From: HGM04593 sp045591315
GTDB lineage: Bacteria > Bacteroidota > Bacteroidia > Bacteroidales > Bacteroidaceae
DNA: 11,283 nt
Assembly (NCBI GenBank): GCA_045591315.1
Contig: JAZNSN010000038.1
Location: 1 to 11,283 of the forward strand
Direction of reading: 5' to 3'
In this document: positions 1-5,679 of the stretch, piece after piece
How positions within the stretch are numbered: the first letter of the stretch is position 1
How the letters are laid out: each line of letters opens with the position of its first letter
The notes under the pieces: generated by a model
The model's database searches: none
Told to the model about the DNA's origin: nothing
What the model saw: the letters and a program-made list of their open reading frames with translations, nothing else
Translations under genes and position numbers: made by a program

Positions 1-362
1 AGCGCCATTAGCTTCATACCCATTACACTCTCCTCTTCTTGCAGGAATATGTCCATGGCCTGTGAAAGCTGTTTGTATCCCTCAGGACCTGTAGCCGTAA
101 ATTGTCGCATGCTTCTTATTGATGTCAACTGCAAGGGGATATCATTCAACTCACCATCTGCCCCCAGCATATTGAACATCTGTCTGAACATGCTTGACGA
201 GATATATGCGTAATCAATCTCACCGGACTTTATTTTTGCCACTTTCTTTATATACAACTCGGCCTCGCTTTTTCCATCATTTTGCGGTATATGCCCTGTG
301 GCAAAGGCAGAACCGGCAAAAAGCACAAGTGCAAACAATGTTGTTAAAATATACCGTTTCAT
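1..362 (-). CDS. Secreted DUF4252 domain protein, 3' end missing
   Basis: The start ATG is at 362 and the frame stays open to the left edge, giving about 120 visible residues. Residues 1-21 form a signal peptide: basic MKRY, then a hydrophobic LTTLFALVLFAGSAFA stretch ending in an AxA-type cleavage site. The mature part contains the patterns KKVAKIKSGEIDYAYISSSM and TSIRSMRQF, which I recognise as the DUF4252 family of Bacteroidota. The function of that family is not established. The gene starts 7 bp after the stop of the single-pass membrane protein gene and is the third gene of an apparent sigma / anti-sigma / DUF4252 operon. It may be a target or an envelope-side partner of that sigma system; this is inferred from position only. 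The C-terminal portion lies outside the window. Confidence 0.85.
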   Translation of the reverse strand, partial: MKRYILTTLFALVLFAGSAFATGHIPQNDGKSEAELYIKKVAKIKSGEIDYAYISSSMFRQMFNMLGADGELNDIPLQLTSIRSMRQFTATGPEGYKQLSQAMDIFLQEEESVMGMKLMA

Positions 363-369
363 AATTCTA

Positions 370-948
370 TTATTGAATGTTTATTTTTATCATATTTTTA
401 TACGGAGCAACAGCCTTGTTCAAGTTGTTCTCCATTTTGCGTGTATTTTTGTGTGTTGTATTTACTACAAGCATCATATTTTCAAATGCGCCCTTGAAAC
501 ACTCCATTGCATCCTTGGGATTGTCGAAAGTATCCTCCTCGGCAAACTCGGCAACAACAGTTTGCTGCTTTTCATGCGACTGAACATTCTCATCCATAAA
601 TATATAACCCACAGCCAACAGAGCAACAGCTGCCGCACCATGCCACACAAGTCGAGGAATCTTAAAAATGCGTCTTCTTGCCCCACCGGCATCACATTCA
701 TCGGGTACATCAGGCACCTCTTCCTCGACAAGATTGTCAAGCATTGCCTCAAGACACGCCTCTGCACCTGAGGGCAACACGGCCTCACGCTCCTCGCCGC
801 AAAGTGCGATGATAGCCTCCTTATCCTTACGGAGTCCGGCAGGAACATCATGCTCGCGCAGGTAGCAGCATAGTTCGCGCTCCTCCTCAACAGACAGTTC
901 GGCATTGAAGAACCGCTCTATCATTATGTCCAGTTTCTCTTTTTCCAT
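370..948 (-). CDS. Single-pass membrane protein, probable anti-sigma factor
   Basis: A 192-residue protein. Residues 1-95 are hydrophilic and acidic, with a helical N-terminus (MEKEKLDIMIERFFNAELS) typical of cytoplasmic sigma-binding segments. Residues about 99-118 form one membrane segment (LVWHGAAAVALLAVGYIFM), preceded by the basic RRRIFKIPR, which predicts N-in/C-out topology. Residues 119-192 would be outside the membrane, with the pattern TFDNPKDAMECFKGAFENM and a Lys/Asn-rich tail. It directly follows the ECF sigma gene, which is where anti-sigma factors normally lie. I see no clear HxxxCxxC zinc motif and no FecR domain, so the anti-sigma role is inferred from topology and neighbourhood. 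A TTG six bases upstream is in frame, but the ATG at 948 has an AGGAG box at ideal spacing and is preferred. Confidence 0.8.
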   Translation of the reverse strand: MEKEKLDIMIERFFNAELSVEEERELCCYLREHDVPAGLRKDKEAIIALCGEEREAVLPSGAEACLEAMLDNLVEEEVPDVPDECDAGGARRRIFKIPRLVWHGAAAVALLAVGYIFMDENVQSHEKQQTVVAEFAEEDTFDNPKDAMECFKGAFENMMLVVNTTHKNTRKMENNLNKAVAPYKNMIKINIQ

Positions 949-955
949 AGTCAAA

Positions 956-960
956 CTCCT
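956..960 (-). promoter_or_regulatory. Shine-Dalgarno box fixing the start at 948
   Basis: The minus strand reads AGGAG followed by seven bases and then ATG. The box lies immediately after the TAA of the sigma gene (961-963), in the 12-bp gap between the two genes. Strong Shine-Dalgarno boxes are uncommon in Bacteroidota and I see none this clear before the other genes here. It supports the ATG at 948 over the in-frame TTG at 954, and suggests efficient translation relative to the sigma factor. Confidence 0.75.
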
Positions 961-1446
961 TTATAGGTTATCGTAAAACTCTCTGAATCTTTTTCTTACC
1001 CTTGATACAATTACCCTGATATTGGCTTGCGAAAGCCCGGTAACACCCTCAATCTCCTCGAAGCTACAGCCGTTCATCCTCATCTGCATCACACGGCTGT
1101 AATGTTGAGGGAGGCTGGCAAGGAATCTCTCAAGACACTCATCGGCCTCGCGCCGTTCAATCTCAGGCGGCGAATTTCCGGCCACATCATCGGCAGACTT
1201 CTCCCCCACCTCATCATGGTTCCTTATCACTCTCCAGCGGTCTACACATATATTCTTCAACAAGGTGCGGCAATAAGCCCCGGGAGCCACGACATCTTTC
1301 AGTTCATCCTTCCTCTCCCACAACTTGAGATAGAGATTCTGCACAGCATCCTCTGCCTCAAAGCTGTCGCAAAGCATTCTGAACGCTTCGCGATAGAGCA
1401 TCTTCTGCAACGGCAAGAACCGCCTTTTGAATTCTGTGTTTGTCAT
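961..1446 (-). CDS. ECF-type RNA polymerase sigma factor
   Basis: A 161-residue sigma-70 family protein of the usual extracytoplasmic-function size, made of region 2 and region 4 only. Region 2 spans about residues 9-75 and includes AFRMLCDSFEAEDAVQNLYL and the core-binding KLWERKDEL. Region 4 spans about residues 104-157, with LPQHYSRVMQMRMNGCSFEE and the recognition helix GLSQANIRVIVSRVRKRF. It would direct RNA polymerase to a small set of promoters when released from its anti-sigma partner, probably the next gene downstream. The start ATG at 1446 fits the family N-terminus (MTNTEFKRRFLPLQKML). No clear Bacteroidota -33/-7 promoter was found; the upstream DNA is occupied by a hairpin-rich repeat. 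Which signal it answers to cannot be read from the sequence. Confidence 0.93.
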   Translation of the reverse strand: MTNTEFKRRFLPLQKMLYREAFRMLCDSFEAEDAVQNLYLKLWERKDELKDVVAPGAYCRTLLKNICVDRWRVIRNHDEVGEKSADDVAGNSPPEIERREADECLERFLASLPQHYSRVMQMRMNGCSFEEIEGVTGLSQANIRVIVSRVRKRFREFYDNL

Positions 1447-1454
1447 TTATCTCA

Positions 1455-1646
1455 ATGTTTGCGTAAACCGCGAACATAGCCTGCACTCGCTGTGAAAAAC
1501 ATTAAAGCAAGCTTAATGTTTATCGCTCGTTTGTTGCTATATTTGAGCTAACGCTCGAATATTTTCTGCACTCGCTGTGAAAAACATTAAAGCAAGCTTA
1601 ATGTTTCTCGCTCGTTTGTTGCTATATTTGTGGTTCTCGGAAATGT
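1455..1646. repeat. Twin 65-bp direct repeat with alternating hairpins
   Basis: Copies at 1481-1545 and 1566-1630 differ at one position only (A at 1522, C at 1607), with a period of 85 bp. Each contains an inverted repeat: AACATTAA, a 7-base loop, TTAATGTT (1497-1521 and 1582-1606). Between and beside them is a second hairpin type. At 1455-1477 it is ATGTTTGCG/CGCGAACAT around a 5-base loop. At 1539-1562 it is ATATTTGAGC/GCTCGAATAT around TAAC. A weaker form lies at 1624-1646. The first two share a T-G wobble, and one pair changes from G-C to A-T on both arms. The block sits between the enolase terminator and the sigma gene and ends 9 bases before the sigma start codon. It resembles a REP/BIME-like extragenic element; a role as a leader structure for the sigma gene is possible but unproven. 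Confidence 0.85.
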
Positions 1647-1786
1647 CCGTTTAAAATCCTTTCCACCTATAAGACGGAGAATATGCGGATTTGTTACAAC
1701 GTGGAACAAAAAAATTAAATAAAAATGAATTTGATAAAGAAAATCTTATAGACACACACAATAGCCCTGAAGAAAACAAGACTATT
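1647..1786. other. AT-rich intergenic DNA without a recognisable gene
   Basis: Together with the repeat block and the terminator beside it, this completes the gene-free stretch between the sigma gene and the enolase region. On the plus strand a frame stays open from 1673 to the TAA at 1841-1843 (56 codons, Lys/Asn-rich), but it has no ATG and its end is the antisense of the terminator hairpin. I do not call it a gene. No tRNA or riboswitch pattern was seen. Confidence 0.5.
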
Positions 1787-1836
1787 AAAAACAAGAAACT
1801 CCTGCTACGCAGTGTTGCAGGGGTCTCTAAACTTGT
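1787..1836 (-). terminator. Intrinsic terminator downstream of enolase and thioredoxin remnant
   Basis: Read on the minus strand, a hairpin forms from two paired blocks. ACAAG pairs with CTTGT (1832-1836 with 1791-1795), and AGACCCCTGC pairs with GCAGGAGTTT with one mismatch and one wobble; a five-base bulge lies on the 5' arm. The stem runs straight into TTTTT and then AATAG. It begins about ten bases after the stop of the thioredoxin-tail remnant at 1846. It therefore probably evolved as the terminator of that vanished gene and now ends the enolase transcript. The opposite strand has no U-run, so it works in one direction. Confidence 0.75.
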
Positions 1837-1845
1837 TGTCTAAGA

Positions 1846-1947
1846 TTACAGTGCTTCTATAAGGTTTTCAAAAGCACCAAGGTTACGAGGGTCGGCATTG
1901 ACATCGAGCAAATTTCCGTTGCGGTCGGATCTTGCCGTTGTCGGTAA
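1846..1947 (-). pseudogene. Stranded C-terminal tail of a thioredoxin-like protein
   Basis: Three bases after the enolase stop, in a different frame, the minus strand encodes 33 residues and then TAA. They begin LPTTARSDRNGNLLDVNADP and end in an acidic amphipathic helix (AFENLIEAL). This matches the final segment of TlpA/AhpC-type thioredoxin folds: a cis-proline loop (PTT), a beta-hairpin with DRNG, and the terminal helix. Compare FPTFMLFDKNGKLVSSDAP in the 694-residue protein of this window. No start codon, CxxC motif or upstream body is present; enolase occupies that space. I infer a deletion or recombination that removed most of a thioredoxin gene and left its tail and terminator. A chance resemblance is possible but unlikely given motif order, length and the terminator position. 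Confidence 0.6.
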
Positions 1948-1949
1948 TA

Positions 1950-3218
1950 TTATACTCCATAACGTGCATTGCCTTGTAACTCCTCTTCAATACGTATCAG
2001 TCTATTATACTTGGCAGTGCGGTCGCTGCGGCTCATCGAACCGGTCTTTATCTGCCCTGCATTTACAGCAACGGCAATATCTGCAATTGTAGTATCTTCG
2101 GTCTCGCCCGAACGATGGCTGATGATGGCGGTGTAGCCATTACGGCGTGCCAGTTCAATAGTGTCGAGAGTCTCGGTGAGTGTCCCAATCTGGTTAACCT
2201 TAACAAGTACGCTATTGGCACAATTCCGTTCTATGCCTTTGCCAAGGTACTTGACGTTGGTTACAAAAAGGTCATCGCCAACAAGCTGGCAACGGCTGCC
2301 GATACGCTGGGTGAGCATACTCCACCCCTCCCAATCATTCTCGCCCATTCCGTCCTCAATTGAGTCGATAGGATATCTTCCGATAAGATGTTCAAGATAA
2401 TCGGCCTGTTCTCGGGATGTACGCTTGTGCCCTTTTGGACCTTCAAAAAGCGTATAGTCGTACACCCCGTCGCGATGGTATTCCGATGCCGCGCAGTCAA
2501 GAGCCAATGTGATGTCGCGTCCCGGAGTATAGCCGGCAGTCTTGATAGCATGAACCAATATATCCAAAGCCTCTTCCGCCCCTTTGAGTCCCGGAGCAAA
2601 ACCACCCTCGTCGCCAACTCCTGTACTATAACCGTCCTTCTTCAGCACGCTCTTGAGTGCGCTGAAAACCTCGGCACCCATCTGTACGGCCTGACGTATG
2701 CTGCCGGCACCTATAGGGCGTATCATAAACTCCTGAAATGCAATAGGTGCGTCAGAGTGACGTCCTCCATTGAGCAGGTTCATCATAGGAACAGGCAGCA
2801 CGTGGGCGTTGACACCGCCGATATAACGATACAGAGGCATGCCGCAAGCCTTTGCCGCAGCGCGCGAAATAGCCAATGACACTCCCAATATGGCATTTGC
2901 CCCAAGAGTGCTTTTGGCTGGTGTGCCGTCAAGCTCAATCATCTTGAGGTCCAGGCCCCGCTGGTCATATACATTACATCCGCGCAACACTGGTGCTATG
3001 CGTTCGCCTATGTTGGCTACTGCTTTTGACACTCCCTTACCATTATAGCGGGATTTGTCGCCGTCACGCAACTCCAATGCCTCGTTTTCACCGGTAGACG
3101 CACCCGACGGTACAGAAGCACGCCCTCTCACACCATTCTCCAGTACAACCTCGGCCTCTACTGTGGGGTTTCCACGTGAGTCAAGGATTTCTCTTCCTCT
3201 AATTTCTGATATCTTCAT
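1950..3218 (-). CDS. eno: Enolase (phosphopyruvate hydratase)
   Basis: Enolase reversibly dehydrates 2-phosphoglycerate to phosphoenolpyruvate in glycolysis and gluconeogenesis, in the cytoplasm and with two magnesium ions. The 422-residue protein is near the usual bacterial length of about 430. It starts with the conserved MKISEIRGREILDSRGNPTV. Visible hallmarks are the SGASTGENEA loop (about 38-47), the substrate residues His154 and Glu163 (QEF), Glu204 in DEGG, the metal ligands Asp241, Glu288 (IEDG) and Asp315 (GDD), catalytic Lys340 (VKVNQIGTLTE), the SHRSGETED signature at 367-375, and Lys391. All expected catalytic residues are present, so it should be active. The C-terminus (NARYGV) is slightly short and abuts the thioredoxin remnant, which may mark a recombination joint. 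It appears monocistronic, with repeat-rich DNA upstream. Confidence 0.98.
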   Translation of the reverse strand: MKISEIRGREILDSRGNPTVEAEVVLENGVRGRASVPSGASTGENEALELRDGDKSRYNGKGVSKAVANIGERIAPVLRGCNVYDQRGLDLKMIELDGTPAKSTLGANAILGVSLAISRAAAKACGMPLYRYIGGVNAHVLPVPMMNLLNGGRHSDAPIAFQEFMIRPIGAGSIRQAVQMGAEVFSALKSVLKKDGYSTGVGDEGGFAPGLKGAEEALDILVHAIKTAGYTPGRDITLALDCAASEYHRDGVYDYTLFEGPKGHKRTSREQADYLEHLIGRYPIDSIEDGMGENDWEGWSMLTQRIGSRCQLVGDDLFVTNVKYLGKGIERNCANSVLVKVNQIGTLTETLDTIELARRNGYTAIISHRSGETEDTTIADIAVAVNAGQIKTGSMSRSDRTAKYNRLIRIEEELQGNARYGV

Positions 3219-3924
3219 AACTATAGTCTTTTAACGTAAGTTTGATATAACAATTTGTACTGTAATCTAGCGTATTTGTTCATTTCGGACGAACCTTAAT
3301 GAAAAAATCAAAAGAGGTTTTCGATGAACTTGCTTCACTTCGTTCCAGCATGACAGGTTCTATTGTCTTGTCATTATTTGCACTGTCATTGACTCGTTTT
3401 GCTTTTCGCAACCCAAACGGCATAACCTGCGGCTATGCTACGTTTGACCTGTTGCTGCAAAACTCGTCGATAACAAAAAAAGGTCATTGACTCGTTTTGC
3501 TCTTCGCAACCCAAACGGCATAACCTGCGGCTATGCTGCGTTTGACCTGTTGCTGCAAAACTCGTCGATAACAAAAAGGTCATTGGCTCGTTTTGCTTTT
3601 AGCCACCCGCGTGGCATAAACTTCGTCTATGCTTCACGCGACTAATGGCTGCAAAACTTGCCGATAACAAAACGTTGTTTTGTCATTTTTCGGGCAAAGC
3701 CCTCAACAACACGTCTGAGCAAAGCGAAGAATCTCTGTCCTCTGCGGTTTTTGAGGTTCCACGCCGTTTTTTGGTCGGACACGTCGGTACCACCTTTACA
3801 ACCGGGATGACAGTTTCGCGATTTGGCTCAGTTTATATCGAACTCAGGTTCTTTTTACTATGCAATACTGAAATACAAACGCTTGGGAAGAAAGTTTGTT
3901 GTACTGACACTATAAAAAAGTTTC
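3219..3924. other. Gene-free, repeat-rich intergenic region
   Basis: About 700 bp separate the enolase start from the end of the thioredoxin-like operon. The central part carries three palindrome copies (3391-3662). Another small hairpin lies at 3673-3713 (inner GGGC-AAA-GCCC, outer TTGTT/AACAA). Segments such as 3327-3353 (CTTCACTTCGTTCCAGCATG) and 3714-3738 (GAGCAAAGCGAAGAATCTCT) resemble the degenerate dispersed repeats often seen between bacterial genes. Open frames across the region are made of the repeats and have no protein-like features. No clear Bacteroidota promoter (TTTG, about 19 bases, TAnnTTTG) was found for enolase, though one must exist here. No strong terminator for the operon was found either. 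Confidence 0.6.
3391..3662. repeat. Three tandem 78-nt palindromes with covarying stems
   Basis: Copies lie at 3391-3468, 3489-3566 and 3585-3662, each exactly 78 nt, separated by 20- and 18-nt linkers resembling GATAACAAAAAGGTCATT. Each folds into a long imperfect hairpin with these stems, from outside in: GACTCGTTTTGC with GCAAAACTCGTC (two internal mismatches); GCAA with TTGC; CAAACG with CGTTTG; GCATA with TATGC around a 9-base loop. Copies 1 and 2 are nearly identical. Copy 3 has diverged, yet keeps pairing: GAC/GTC becomes GGC/GCC, GCAA/TTGC becomes GCCA/TGGC, and CAAACG/CGTTTG becomes CGCGTG/CACGCG. The element is thus a structured, probably dispersed REP- or MITE-like repeat rather than coding DNA. 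Confidence 0.88.
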
Positions 3925-4071
3925 TTACCTCCTAAGCAAAGAGTTTATTTGCAGCAGCAAGCCTTCTCTTGAGGATGGCGATTGGACATCCGTGGTTACC
4001 AGCCGGCCCTCCTTGTCATACAATATATATGTGGGATATGCAGTCACATTCCATAATTCATTGAGCAGCAG
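3925..4071 (-). pseudogene. Severed thioredoxin tail behind an in-frame TAG
   Basis: Directly after the TAG at 4072-4074, the same frame continues for 48 codons to TAA at 3925. It encodes a typical end of a TlpA domain: LLLNELWNVTAYPTYILYDK, then EGRLVTTDV and a C-terminal helix ending NSLLRR. The AYPT cis-proline loop and the DKEG hairpin are intact, and the segment aligns throughout with the end of the neighbouring 694-residue protein. There is no frameshift and no second stop, so the nonsense change looks recent, or the TAG is read through. The tail has no start codon of its own and is unlikely to be translated separately. Confidence 0.85.
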
Positions 4072-5679
4072 CTACTGTTCCATTGGCAGGTTGTAGTGAT
4101 ATACATTGTCGCCTGTTATGTTGTTCTCTTTGATTACATTCTTCCACGATACTTCATCGGAACTGTAGGCAAAATAGAGAAATACCACATCCTTGTCTTT
4201 CAGAGCCTCCTTTATTGCAGGGGCGTGTTTCATCTCTTCCCTGCACGGTCCGCACCAGGTGCCCCATACATCAATGTATATTACCTTGCCTTTATGCGGA
4301 GCAAGAATAGCATTCAACAGCGAATCGGTCTCGGAAATCTCGCCTACTTCAGGTTTGTTTACTGCGAGTTTCTCCTCGGATATACGTCTGTAATGTTCCA
4401 TCCGCTTCTCTATCAGTTCAATGAAGAAACGGTTCTCAATATTCTCTTTCACAACATTCCACCCATCAGGGCACTGCATCCCCGATGTATTGTCCAAGTA
4501 ATACATTATGTAGGATGCGTTGATGAAATCCTTCTCGCTCTTTGGAATTGGATACGCATCGGTATATTCACAATTAAGACGGAAACTCAGTGTCATCATA
4601 AGGTTCATTGCGCTGTCGGGCTGTTGCTCCACTAAGGATTCAAGTTTGTTAGCCTCGACAATGGAATCAGTAAAGGCTAAGTCCTCTTGGTATGGAGCGA
4701 GGAATGTCTCGGCCTGCTCTTCGGTAGCACCGTTGCTCTTCTTTGCGAGTGCTCCGGCGCGGGCTGTCCAGGCACGCCTGAAGGAGTGGCTTCTTTCGGC
4801 CAGGACATCAATGAGTCCCCTGCACCTCAACTCCTCGGCAATCAAATATAAAGGAGTGGGAGTCCAAGGCATATAAGGATAAAGATTCTCAACTTGCATG
4901 CATTGGTCAATATCCACATAACGGTCTATCCACAAAGTGTATGGTGGCAGGCTCGCTTTCCACATCTCATCAATGAAAGCGAAATACTCCGCTGTAGGCG
5001 GTTCGGGAGTATTGTTGCAACAGTAAAGAGCAGAATAGTAAAGGGCAAGCGATGTTATGTAACCGCGCATCAAGGGATATATTTGTCGCTTCAGCGGAGT
5101 AGTTCCACTGAGCAGACTGTCGAGCGTAGCCACTGAACCGTTGTAGAACTCCCTGCAACGACGCAGATGTTCCTGCGGTTCCATTGTGTCATGAATGGGG
5201 TGAAGGCGTAAAGCGCGTGATTCCACTTCCCACCCGGTGATGAAAGTTTCGTAACGGGCAAGTCCGTTGTTTATTGGAGCATTGTCGCCGTCAAAAGTGA
5301 CGCTTGCACCATCGCACACCACCTGTAGTGTATCGCCACCGTTGGCAATCATCTTGAATTTGCGTCCTCCAATATACAGGTCGAGCAGCGTAGCATTATA
5401 TACAGGGAGTGTGAATGAAAAATAACCCTGCTCATCAGGCTCAAAGAAAATCTTGTCATACTCGCACATATCCTTTAAATAGCCCACATACGCCTCACGG
5501 TCGGTGTCATGGAATTTCTTTACCGTTCCCTTCACGTGTACACTATCCAAGGTGTACTCATTCTTTATAAACGAATCCGTTCCTGTCTTCAATGAAGCAC
5601 ATGATGCAAGCAATGCCACTGCCGGCAGCAAAAGTGATTTTAAAATCCTATTCATCTGTATTTTCGCATAATTGTCCAT
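4072..5679 (-). CDS. TlpA-like thioredoxin lipoprotein, truncated by amber stop
   Basis: As written, this encodes 535 residues of a thiol-disulfide protein. An N-terminal segment ending LLPAVALLASC forms a lipobox with Cys27, predicting a membrane-anchored lipoprotein. Residues about 46-125 form a beta domain (PVYNATLLDLYIGGRKF, GGDTLQVVCDG) shared with the upstream neighbour. A helical middle follows to about 450. The thioredoxin domain then begins at GKVIYIDVWGTWCGPCREE, with active-site Cys476 and Cys479. The domain stops at NLPMEQ before its last strands and helix because of TAG at 4072-4074; the intact tail follows in frame. Without it the fold should be incomplete. The chosen ATG overlaps the upstream stop (TAATG). 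An in-frame ATG at 5691, or at 5655 (MNRILKSLLLP), is also possible; the latter gives the tidiest signal peptide. It is the last gene of the operon. Confidence 0.85.
   Translation of the reverse strand: MDNYAKIQMNRILKSLLLPAVALLASCASLKTGTDSFIKNEYTLDSVHVKGTVKKFHDTDREAYVGYLKDMCEYDKIFFEPDEQGYFSFTLPVYNATLLDLYIGGRKFKMIANGGDTLQVVCDGASVTFDGDNAPINNGLARYETFITGWEVESRALRLHPIHDTMEPQEHLRRCREFYNGSVATLDSLLSGTTPLKRQIYPLMRGYITSLALYYSALYCCNNTPEPPTAEYFAFIDEMWKASLPPYTLWIDRYVDIDQCMQVENLYPYMPWTPTPLYLIAEELRCRGLIDVLAERSHSFRRAWTARAGALAKKSNGATEEQAETFLAPYQEDLAFTDSIVEANKLESLVEQQPDSAMNLMMTLSFRLNCEYTDAYPIPKSEKDFINASYIMYYLDNTSGMQCPDGWNVVKENIENRFFIELIEKRMEHYRRISEEKLAVNKPEVGEISETDSLLNAILAPHKGKVIYIDVWGTWCGPCREEMKHAPAIKEALKDKDVVFLYFAYSSDEVSWKNVIKENNITGDNVYHYNLPMEQ

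Noticed and set aside
474..905. 143-codon open frame on the minus strand, other frame
   Set aside because: It overlaps the anti-sigma-like gene, which has the proper ribosome-binding site, membrane segment and operon spacing; this frame is rich in Arg, Cys and Leu without a pattern.
1027..1479. 150-codon open frame on the plus strand
   Set aside because: It is antisense to the ECF sigma factor, whose domains are unambiguous, and has no recognisable protein features.
1538..1545. Bacteroidota -7 promoter box TATATTTG (again at 1623-1630)
   Set aside because: The box fits TAnnTTTG on the plus strand, but no -33 TTTG lies at the right distance and no plus-strand gene follows; it is part of a hairpin arm in the repeat.
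1673..1843. 56-codon plus-strand frame, Lys/Asn-rich
   Set aside because: It has no ATG, lies in AT-rich DNA where open frames arise by chance, and its last third is the antisense of the terminator hairpin.
3386..3583. Minus-strand open frame with an internally repeated protein sequence
   Set aside because: The protein repetition simply reflects the 98-bp tandem DNA repeat; the conserved property of the DNA is the hairpin, not the reading frame.
3391..3662. Integron attC sites
   Set aside because: The palindromes resemble attC in size and folding, but the arm ends do not fit the GTTRRRY and RYYYAAC consensus, there are no gene cassettes between them, and no integrase is present.
3385..3681. 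CRISPR array
   Set aside because: The period is about 98 bp with near-identical whole units; there are no short identical repeats with unique spacers and no cas genes.
3645..3935. 96-codon plus-strand open frame
   Set aside because: It begins inside the third palindrome copy and runs through degenerate repeat-like DNA, overlapping the thioredoxin tail on the opposite strand. No protein family features are visible.
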